From Zygnema cylindricum (taxonomy: Eukaryota > Streptophyta > Zygnematophyceae > Zygnematales > Zygnemataceae): a stretch of DNA of 30,927 nt. The translations under genes were made by a program, and so were the position numbers. Location of the stretch: positions 1-30,927 of the forward strand of contig JBBHKE010002283.1 of the NCBI GenBank assembly GCA_037447655.1. Reading direction: 5' to 3'. How positions within the stretch are numbered: position 1 is the stretch's first letter; the number at the start of each line of letters is the position of its first letter. Positions 12,427 through 22,000 of this stretch are shown in pieces. The notes below the pieces were generated by a model. The model had not been told where the DNA came from and did not search any database. It worked only from the letters and a program-made list of their open reading frames with translations.

Positions 12427-13129
12427 GGGTGAACTTCCATTAGAGGAAAAGTGGGGTTGTTTACTGGAAGCCGTACGATTTCGTACATATTCGTACCATT
12501 TTTGTTTTGTCAGACGAAACATGAGGAAACATGTCTACTGGATGGCTCCAATATTATAGGCGTAAGTATCAACCGTTGGATTTTTCACTTTTTTAGATTC
12601 GCGAAGCAATCGCGCACATCGTCCAATTTGAAGAGACTCTCCTCGACGAGGAGAGTTTCTTCAGACTGGTCGCGTACCATTGGTACACGTGATAAGTAAA
12701 ATGAAAATCTACCACGAACATGCAATGAGAATCGAACACGCCGTACATGCCATGTGCCTTCCCCCACTGGGTATGAAGGTCGACTGAAATATCTCCGCAC
12801 GCTCCTTTTGACATCCGCTGACCTTAAAAGTTTACGGCGCCTTTTTGACATTCCGTTTCCAAATTTTGGATTTCAGTTTCAAAATTAATATCTGATCGCA
12901 AAATTTTCGTACGAATCATTAACTACTTCCGCCCGTACAAATACTATGTACTGATTCCCAACTTGAAGAATATTTATAGATTTTAAGAATCTGAAAATTA
13001 GCCTACGTGGTGCCAATCATAATTGAGAAACGATGTCTACTGGCACGACATAATGGAAGGCCGTGCCAGTAAACACTAGAAATAAACGTATCCGCGTGTT
13101 TATTGGGACCGCCTAATGGAGAACAGGCC
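12427..13129 (+). mobile_element. Harbinger-like MITE, copy A
   Basis: A 703-bp non-autonomous element. It begins GGGTGAACTTCCATTAG and ends, read inward on the other strand, GGCCTGTTCTCCATTAGGCG. It is flanked by TGA on both sides (12424-12426 and 13130-13132). It is homologous along its length to copies B and C; shared blocks include CATGTGCCTTCC, TTTACTGG and CCTACGTG. A second CTTCCATTA box lies inside the right end at about 13051-13062. It carries a central hairpin (12622-12670) and another at 13038-13071 (TACTGGCACG/CGTGCCAGTA). There is no transposase. A 3-bp TNA target duplication with GGGTG ends suggests the PIF/Harbinger (Tourist-like) group. Confidence 0.75.
12622..12670 (+). other. 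Central hairpin of copy A
   Basis: ACTCTCCTCG (12636-12645) and CGAGGAGAGT (12647-12656) are perfect complements around a single A. Pairing extends outward to a stem of about 25 positions, with two G-T wobbles and two mismatches. As RNA it would be a tight foldback, and as DNA a cruciform or hairpin. Confidence 0.85.
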
Positions 13130-13346
13130 TGATTAGGTTTTGGCATCACATAAAACTATTCACACCAACGAAGGAAAATTGAAGCGCCAAGCCGTGAAGC
13201 TAAACCGTTCGATTTACCCTAAAGAGCCCTGAAATAACATCTTGAAGGCCCAAGATCAGTACAATTCCCTAACTAAATCCGAAAAGGCCCGAAAAGCACT
13301 GGAAGCCCTTGAATAATCACTTTTGGAATGCGACATTACTGTACTA

Positions 13347-13539
13347 CACCGCCCATCATTGCTACTGTACTGTACTCTAGCGTTAAGGATTATTTGTGTT
13401 AATGCGAAATTATAATTAATAATACTAATTTGGTGCAAAGCGACGCGGTAGATTGTAGTCCACGTCCTTATATAGCATTTATAACACAATTTTGTGATTT
13501 ATGGCTAGACCTTCGAATAAGTAATAACGATGGGCGGTG
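13347..13539. mobile_element. CACCG-ended MITE, TA target (193 bp)
   Basis: The left end is CACCGCCCATCATTGCTAC and the right end, on the other strand, is CACCGCCCATCGTTATTAC. Both are flanked by TA (13345-13346 and 13540-13541). It matches the termini of the elements at 19215, 24930, 28925 and 29617. TA duplication and small size resemble Stowaway (Tc1/mariner-derived) MITEs. Confidence 0.7.
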
Positions 13540-13870
13540 TAGTATTGTTCGTCGTTGGGCCTCGTCCGATAACCGATATGGAGGTTTTTGGGGCCTACCG
13601 ATAACAATATATTGGTTCATATATTACAATAGTTATACTTTGTCAACACAAGCATTATATTTAGGGGATAATCAACCTGCGACCTTTTGTACGGTCGTTC
13701 ACATGAATATTCCACGTAGCAGTTTTTGCAGTTTTGCCTGGTTGCGGTACTTCATGTGTTTATCGAAGCGATTATAATTGACGAATTGTACTTCTGTTAC
13801 ATGCCGAATACTGACATCACGACAACACAGGCTGTTACCATATGACGAGGTGAGACCATATTACTATTTA

Positions 13871-14148
13871 GCATAGTTCAAAAGTAGGCGGTTTTATGGT
13901 AGGCCTTTAGTCGGCGCTTTTATCGTAAGTTGTGTTATGGGCTTTTCATGTGATCTTCTTAGATCGCTACTTTGATCAGCGACTGTCCGATTGTCCGAAA
14001 CTGACGGTGTAAATAAATTTTGTTGGTCTGAATGTTTTAATTGGTCCGGATAGGTCCGAATACAATATGGGTCTTAAGGTCATATTGTATGTTTTGCATA
14101 CAATAGGCATATTGTATGGGCCTACTTTAACCTACTTTTAAACTATGC
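13871..14148. mobile_element. TIR MITE, first of a tandem pair (278 bp)
   Basis: The ends are GCATAGTTCAAAAGTAGGCG and, on the other strand, GCATAGTTTAAAAGTAGG, with a further match at TAGGCC. Both sides carry TATTTA (13865-13870 and 14149-14154), or TA if the minimal duplication is counted. It is nearly the same sequence as the next element, in the same orientation. No coding capacity. Confidence 0.75.
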
Positions 14149-14161
14149 TATTTAGTATTTA

Positions 14162-14469
14162 CCATAGTTTAAAAGTAAGCGCTTTTATGGTAGGCCTTTG
14201 GTCGGCGCCTTTATCGTAAGTTGTGTTATGGGCTTTTCATGTGATCTTCTTAGATCGCTACTTTGATCAGCAACCGTCCGATCATCCGAATCTGACGGTG
14301 TATTTAAAAACTTCGGGTCAGAATGTTTTAATTGGTCCAAATTTTGGTCCGAATGTTTTAATTGGTCCGAATAGGTCAGAATACGATATGGGTCTTAAGG
14401 TCATATTGTATGTTTTGCATACAATAGGCATACTGTATGGGCCTACTTTCACCTGCTTTTGAACTATGG
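14162..14469. mobile_element. TIR MITE, second of a tandem pair (308 bp)
   Basis: The ends are CCATAGTTTAAAAGTAAGCG and, on the other strand, CCATAGTTCAAAAGCAGG. TATTTA flanks it at 14156-14161 and 14470-14475. It differs from the first copy by substitutions and by an internal ~29-bp duplication (GAATGTTTTAATTGGTCC twice, about 14323 and 14352). Head-to-tail with the first copy, separated by one base between the two TATTTA words. Confidence 0.75.
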
Positions 14470-14475
14470 TATTTA

Positions 14476-14973
14476 CCATACTACGGTGGCCTTCTTTCTA
14501 GCAACGTCACGCCGTCACTCCGACATGTCGAGCCGCCAGACCAAACGACCGTGATCGAGGACGGTCACACCTTAAGAATCGTACGTTTTAGTATGCTAGA
14601 CACATGAAATAAATACTATATCCTAATATTATTATAGTATAGTTGATATCTCCATCGATATCGTTCGGTGGGAATTACAAGCGATCAATTTATGGAGGTC
14701 AAAAACCGGTAATATCGATCAGTTGAGGGACGAGAATTGTAGGTAGTGGCTATCGGTCATATCGATTTCGTCCGACTACAGATGCAAAATATTGGACACT
14801 ACGTTGTCTAACGTCTTTAGTGTTGATCATTGTTCAGGCGATCAAATTATTTTACTATCTTTACCGTTTTTCAAGATTGGTGAGAGTTTTACCTTTAAAT
14901 TGCTTTCCTTGTACCCTAAATATATTTAACACAAACAACGATGAGAAATGTACTATTATACCATCACTGAGTA

Positions 14974-14975
<2 letters not shown>
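14476..14975. other. Intergenic stretch
   Basis: No gene seen. It contains several ATATCGAT/CGATATC words (14640-14770) reminiscent of the element at 25490-26261, but no clear termini. Confidence 0.4.

Positions 14976-15058
<83 letters not shown>
14976..15058. repeat. (TA)n microsatellite
   Basis: About 83 bp of uninterrupted alternating TA. Confidence 0.98.
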
Positions 15059-15059
<1 letters not shown>

Positions 15060-15321
15060 TTTTAAACGGTTCTTCAAATGTTCAAATATATTGTGTAATC
15101 ATATACATCATTTACAAACTTTAAAATTATTAAATGAATTACCGATTTTATTGTACTAGTATAATTCATAATCGATCATGACAATATTAAGTCTTAATAG
15201 TGTACCGCTTAATACAAAAAGAATAGAAAGCAATAAATTTTGTAGTCGATCATGATTGTCATTGGTTATGTACTTATGTTCTTTAAATTTGCGGGTTCAC
15301 AAAATTTTAATTTCACTAGCT

Positions 15322-15348
15322 AACACACGCACACACACACACACACAG

Positions 15349-15382
<34 letters not shown>
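15322..15382. repeat. (AC)n microsatellite, interrupted
   Basis: Two AC runs separated by short interruptions (ACGC, AGAAAC). Confidence 0.97.
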
Positions 15383-15384
<2 letters not shown>

Positions 15385-16740
15385 CACGTGTATATATATC
15401 TATATATCAAATTAGGGATGCAAAAAAATTGAGTCATAAACTCATAACGACGATTAAACCTTAGAAAATCATACAACCTTTAAAATCATAAAACCCCTAA
15501 AAAATAAACTATGTTGCAAAAAAAAACAATAAACACACACCTCAAAACATTTTAATATTCTAAAAAAAAAAAGCAGATGAGAGTGACATTGCTACAAAAT
15601 TTGAGCAAGAGGCACATGAGTTAGAAGGACGCAAAAGAAAAAAAAAGATGTTACTCCTTCCACCTCTTATACGATTAAGTTGCTCCTACTACTGTATACA
15701 ATAAGATGAAGGTATCGAGATGGAAAAAGTGGTGAAGATCGAGGGTCGTCTAGTATCATATGGATCGAACCCCAACTAAGTCATTTTGGTACGTAACAAT
15801 ATGGTTCTTACTTAAAGGGGGCTGAGTCTCATTAGACTGGTATTTTGAAAAATTGTGGGATCGAGCCTTGTAAGTGAGTTGCACATTTAACATTGAGCTC
15901 CAAATAGTAATACGTCTTGCCATAAAACTGTGCTCCTTCGTCATCGCTGCAATACAAAATTGTTTGTGAAAAGTGACATCCGCTGCGAAAGGTAAACACT
16001 CTCGTCTAAGAGCACTTTTTAAAAACTAAATTCATAATACAGTGTTAGTAAGATTATTGCGACAAGTGGTATATAACGAGCCACGTACTAAAACGTAATT
16101 TAGTGTAGTGATTTTTATTAACTTGTTAACACTAATTATTCGCTAACTCTTATGGTGACGGGCCGAGTGATGTTGATTGTGAAGCGCTACATTAGGTCAG
16201 TTGCGACTTTTAGCTACATTGTTTAAAGCGGTCGATTACAATTTTTTCACATATTTTTACAATGAATTAGTATTTCATACTAGTTCACATTAACACTGTT
16301 CAAATCCTTTAACGTTAACAACTGTTCCCAATGTACACGCCCATGGTGATTAGAGTTAATGCCACTAGTTAGGTCGCTTTTTTTTTAGCTTAAAACCATA
16401 AAATAGTGTAGAAAACACTATTTGAGTATATATTTTATCTTTTTCATCAACACTAATAAATTCTTAACTCTAACGAAGATGGGCCAGAATTTTTTACACT
16501 TTCACCAGAAAATAACGTTTATAATATTAGATAATTAACCATCATGTAAAGAATTAAAAGTCAGCCACGTCACATTGAGCTTTACTTAACACCAGTATAA
16601 AACTCGGGGAATCCTTCCATCGGGTATAGCCCCACGTAACGAAAAATTTATTTTAATAGCGATTAACGGTGTAACCAGATAGATACCCAGAATGATTAAA
16701 CACTAAGGTGTAATGACTGCATCCGTACGATAAACCTGGA
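15383..16740. other. Intergenic stretch with repeat fragments
   Basis: No gene recognised. Two diverged direct copies share AACACTAAT and GGGCC words (about 16090-16165 and 16398-16490). At 16641-16671 a terminus matching the CACCG-ended MITE family ends in AGCGATTAACGGTG followed by TA, but no partner end could be placed. Confidence 0.45.
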
Positions 16741-17460
16741 CGAGATGATTCTCATTGTCAGGCGAAAACACAGCTTCCAACTCCGAACAACCTTTTGTCG
16801 GCCGGCGACTGTCGGCCACAACAGTTTTCGCAGGTTATTTACACACAGCCCCAATGGACCGTACAGTAATGGTGCGTTTAATTCTCCTGCAAATTGCGTA
16901 TTCTGTTTCATTCCGGCAACTTTGAATTTCCTGCTACACTCCACTCTGGACTCCACGAAACGACAAATCGGTTTGAATATCACGTGCGTAGATTTAGTAT
17001 GTACACGTGTCCACGGTCTTTGAGATCACTGTGCGGAAAATTCCATACCGTATTGCGCATTTCGTGCGTTTCCGCACTCTATGGACAGTCCAATAGAGGC
17101 AAAGCTACAGTACAGTACTGTACCTTTCGCTGTACGAAAATTGAATATTGGCAAAGCCCGAAAGCTTTGTGTCATAAACGACAAAGAATCTAAGGGGGAA
17201 GATTGTGATAATCACGACAAAATAGCGCACATGGACAAAGGGCGGTATCCCATCAAGTACAGATGGAAATCTGTTTCGCTGTCGTATAAACAAAAGTTAC
17301 AAAAGCGTCCGAAAAATGCCCCTAGGCCTACTTTTAACGTGTACGTCCCGACAGCGAAACGGAATCTGATTGGTTCGTATTCCAATGCCCCCCCAAGCGG
17401 GCTTTCCACTTTCAAGGCCGCTATTCGGCCAAAGACCGCTGACAGTCGTACGTCATAACC
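16741..17460. other. GTAC-rich region with unrecognised frames
   Basis: GC is higher than in the surroundings. The longest frame is a plus-strand one of 125 codons at 17081-17458. None of the translations is recognised, and frames overlap on both strands. A palindrome GTACAGTACTGTAC lies near 17110, and an inverted repeat CTGTTTCGCTGTCG / CGACAGCGAAACGG spans about 17271-17361. It looks like decayed TIR-element sequence. Confidence 0.4.
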
Positions 17461-18832
17461 TTCGAAAAAGTTCTGTCGCAGTTACGTGTGTGAAACGCAT
17501 AAAAAACAAATGTTATTGAAATTCACGAAATAGTTGAAAAATAAAAAACGTGAATAAATAAGTTTGTTAGGGTCAAAGTTCTACTTCCCATTTCGTTCAA
17601 GAGGAAATGGTAAATAACAAATATTATAATTCTTGTTGATAAGGTTTTGCCGAATTGCAATATCGCAATTACTGGTTATTTTGCCTTGATTTTCCACTTT
17701 GTTTATTCCGTAGTCATGTGGGTTTTTCAGTTTTAGCAATGCTACTTCCTTTTGTTCCTATGGACTCAGATGGTTTACCATCGCGCTTTTTAATAAAGTC
17801 GGCCCGGGGAGCAGGAGCTGTCGCGTAGCGATGGAGAAAAATGAGGGATCTGGAGGTACATGATTACGGGGAGCAGGAGCTGGACTGTGTGCAACCAAAA
17901 TAGTCACTGCCATGATCAATTCCCTTTGGATTATTCCTAAAACTCTATGAATGAGTAAATTTATGTGCCACGCGTCTTATCACTAAACAACAAGTATCAC
18001 AATTAAGCACCACATTTGTCACGTTGCTCGTAATGTATCAAACCTAAGCTATTCAGGCGTCACTGGCCAGCGTACTCTAGTAACAACCGTGCTGAAAATC
18101 CTTCAACTTCAGCAGTCTTCTGTACGGTTACGAAACTCACTGGAGATTGGCACCAGTCACAGCGCACATTTAATTCCGGTACTACTGTACTGTCCAAGCC
18201 AAATTCAACGATCTTTTTCAATTTATCCTTTGGCGGGAAAAACTGTCGACAACCCATAGTTCAAATGAACGAAAATCCCATCCAAAAGTCCCAATAGAGC
18301 AAACCATTCCTTGTCGTAGAGTTTCTCATTCAAACACTTGACAATGAATCTGATAACATGACGAAGTCCGGTTCAAAATAAAATAGACATGGTTTGATAC
18401 GTGGATTATAATATATTCCATAGGGAAAGCCAAAAGAAACTCGTGCATAAGAAATGGAATCCATTATAATATGTCCATGGGAAATAGAAGTAATAACCTA
18501 AATTACAAGGAAATCTCGAGGTAATCTCAAGGTTTCTATTGTTCCACGAGTATAAACATTTACGAGGTCAAATTAACAAAACAGTTTCAGCACTGGAAAA
18601 CCGTTGGATTTACTCGTGCTTTCCTCAAACAAAATAAATACTTACACAAAAAAGTACCTTCCTCGACTAATTGGACAAACTACTAAAACCTAATATTGTA
18701 CTCATTTTACATTCAATAACTTTCATGGTACACGCGCACACAAACTCTCTACCTGTGATAAAAAACAAACTACCTCTTGAAGTTTTCTTTTTACAAACAA
18801 ATTCAATATCTTAACAAACAAAATTTGAACTT
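17461..18832. other. Downstream flank of the dehydrogenase gene
   Basis: No gene recognised. GGGGAGCAGGAGCTG occurs twice (about 17816 and 17870). A 65-codon minus frame at 18060-18257 has no recognisable content. The 3' end of the dehydrogenase transcript must lie here, but no decisive polyadenylation signal was identified. Confidence 0.4.
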
Positions 18833-19052
18833 TCAACCAACCAGCAACAATTTTGCGTGCTGCCCGGGTTTGTAAGTTTCGTCTATTGCTGCTCTGTATT
18901 CGGAGAGATCGAAGGTTTTCCCGATAGGAGGCAACATAATTCCGGTACGGAGGAGTTCCATAGCCAATTTCCCCAAATCCAGTTGGCTCTCCCTCGACTT
19001 GTACTTCTCTTCTAACCACATTGACAAAGAAAAACCAAAAAACCGTACATCC
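18833..19052 (-). CDS. MDR gene exon 5 (residues 290-362, stop)
   Basis: Acceptor ATTGTACAG. It reads DVRFFGFSLSMWLEE and ends GQHAKLLLVG before TGA at 18833-18835. This is the usual C-terminal end of the family, so the protein is complete here. Confidence 0.92.
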
Positions 19053-22000
19053 CTGTACAATCAAACGACAACAAATGCAAACCCGTTAGAAAAAGGAAAC
19101 TTCTACCAAAAAAAAGCAAATCCATTAAAAAGTACAGTTTCTACCAAAATTATGCAAACCATAATCTATCAGAAATTACGAGAACTCCACTTACGCTCTC
19201 CCATTTCAGTACTACACAGCTCACCATCATTAGTCTGTGTCTTGATAACAAGTTTGCAATCGTGGCATAAACTTCTTATGAACACTTACACCGTCTATCG
19301 TCAATGGTTTTTGCCAAGTAAACCAACTTTTCTCCGTGCACACTTGTCAGGTTACTGGTAATAATAATTTCACGTATTAACAAGTTTCCTACCTTCTGAT
19401 TAGTGTCCAAACGGAAAATCGACAAGTGTGCACGAAGAAAGTTTGATTAAAGTTGCGAAAAACACATTGACGCTAATAGTGACACGCGGTGTACACTGCC
19501 CATTGCTACTGCAAAAGAATTACTAGCGTTAAAGTGAAAGCGGTATATTCAACACTAATTTGAGGTAAAATGACGTGGTCGTTTGCATCCACTCAGTAAA
19601 ATAGTGTGATTAACACTCTATTTTATGTTTTCTGCCAAAAAAGATTGAGAACGATTTAGTTTTATTTACTCGAATTGCGACGGGCAGGGAAGTGATGGGA
19701 CAACTCTCACACATCAGGTGTGTACCAAACTGGAAATAGTCATAGATAGATATCCATGTAAGGAGAGGAAGAGGGGAGAGCGAGAGAGAGGAGAGAGTAA
19801 GGGGGAGAGAGGGGGGGGGGGAGGGGGGGAGGGAGAGCGAGGAAGAGAGAGGGAGAGGGGGAGAGAGCGGGAGAGAGGGGGAGAAGGGGAGATAGAGAGG
19901 GAGAGAGAGGGAGAGAGAGGGAGAGAGAGAGGGAGAGAGAGAGGGAGAGAGAGGGAGTGAGAGAGAGGGATAGAGGAGAGAGAGATAAAGGGAGAGAGAG
20001 ATAGAGGGAGGGAGAGAGAGAGGGAGGGAGAGAGAGAGGGAGAGAGAGGAAGAGGGAGAGAGGTAGAGAGGAAAGGGGAGAGCTCTTGTTTTTTACTGTA
20101 TAGTGATGTGATTCACCATTAAAACTCACGTTAAAGACTTGGTTCAAAAACAACATGGACCACACTCATAATGGGGTATGACGCTGTAATTCATGTGTGG
20201 AGCACTCTGTCTTCTTTCAAACAATTTTATTACACAAAAACATTGTTTACCACTTTCTTTGTCAACATTGTGGGACTAGACAAGTTTCCCCTTTGTTTTA
20301 GCAACGAGCCTGGGAATTCACGTCACATTTACAAAGAGACGATATCTGCTAATACTTTTCACATTGTTCACGCAACAAGATTTCCCTCCCTTGAAACCGC
20401 TTAAGACTAAAAGAAAAAATAACTTGGAATCGTCGGTTTTCTGAGCATTTCTCACCTATACAGCATATCCGCTGCTTGTATAGTAACATCGGGTCCTCCA
20501 AGATTTCCGTAAAGCAAAACTATTCCATGTTTCCGTACACACTTTCCAAGAAGGCCACTCATGGTCCTTCCAACTGGGTCAATTGCCGCATAGACTCCCT
20601 TTCCTTCCGTTATTTCCATGACTCTGGCTTGAGTGTCTTCCTCCTCAAATGCAATTACCTTCAACAAAAAAATGTAACAAATTTTTTTAAGAATAAAGTA
20701 ATAAATATAGTTGTGAAGAGAACCACACAAGCCAGATAGTCACCTCTATAAAACAAAAAACATTCACAATATAAACCTCACTGTAATTTGTTTGAATAAA
20801 AAACCGGTACAGCCTCGACACATCTTGTAGTAGTCTTCTTGTATGCAAAAATAAGCTTATGTGCAAGTACTTCCTTATCTAGTATATAACATGTTTTGAC
20901 TTTAATGTGCATGTCAAGAAAAACGGTAGAACTTAGCCTGATTCACACTAATTCCGATGAGAAGGAGATACATACATAAGACACCTCACGAGCAAAAAGG
21001 TTATGTCATCCCTACCTCGTCTTTTCCCCAAGGGTTTTCAGTTCAAACGGAATATACATATATACAACACCTCAAGAGCAAAAATGTTAGGGTTTTTAGG
21101 GTTACCTCATCCGCCCCAAGGGCTTTCAGTTCAGCTTCCAGTTTTTCACTCCGTTTACGAATCAAGTTTATTGTTTTTATCGCTTTATTTCGTGCGCACT
21201 GAATAAATTGACGGCCCAAAGCTAGACCGGCCGCAGCTTGGAGGATGTACTCCCCTTTGGGAACCTGTAATGTCTGGAAAAATACAATTAACCCAATCAA
21301 CCAAAAATGTTTTCTTCAGTTTTCTTTATCGAAAAATTATAGTAGTGGCCCATGACGTTTTCTAGTTTATCAAGCATATTCAAGACATAATGAGGGTTTT
21401 CCAGGGTTTCTTAGTGAGAGCCTGTAATGTTTGGAAAAATGACAATCACTCCATTCAACCAAAAATGTTTTCTTCAGTTTCATTTGCTAAATCATGTGTA
21501 AATATTAAAACAGTGGTTTTTTGCGATGTTTTCTAGATTATCAAACATGTTTAATAGACATAAATTGAGGGTATGAAACAAGTGATAGGGGAAGGAACAG
21601 GATAGTACAATGAACAATACTTTTCTAAAACACCAAAAAAAAAAAAGCTAGAAGCGTAATACCTCATTTTACATTATGGAATAAATTGTGCGACAAACAA
21701 CAGTAAAAGTTGTTAGTTTGCCTTGACAGTACACCATGAATTGTTATCGAGGTAAAAATATTATTAGAGTGGGTTTATACTAGTGTTATTTAAGTCTAAT
21801 TCAGTTCCGAATATCGCGATTGAATTTGAACTGTTTAAGAATAAGTGCAAAGACAAAAAAAATTAGTTCTATTAACCCTAATTTGTGGTCAGAGGGCCAA
21901 AAAAAAACCGCCGCCGAATTAGTGTTATCGCTAATAGTCATTCACGGTGCGGTCCCTCTCCCTCTCCCTCTCCCATGCCGCCGCCACGTGCTTACATCGA

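Noticed and set aside
14820-15065. 81-codon frame ending in IYIYIY
   Set aside because: Ends in the (TA)n microsatellite; the first part is not recognisable.
16745-17458. Overlapping frames of 92-125 codons
   Set aside because: Frames overlap on both strands in a GC-richer, palindrome-rich region; no family resemblance.
18060-18257. 65-codon minus frame downstream of the MDR gene
   Set aside because: No recognised domain, no splice connection to the gene, and the MDR protein already has its normal C-terminus.
19718-20165. GERERE-type and LSLSLP-type frames on both strands
   Set aside because: Artefacts of the purine tract in intron 4.
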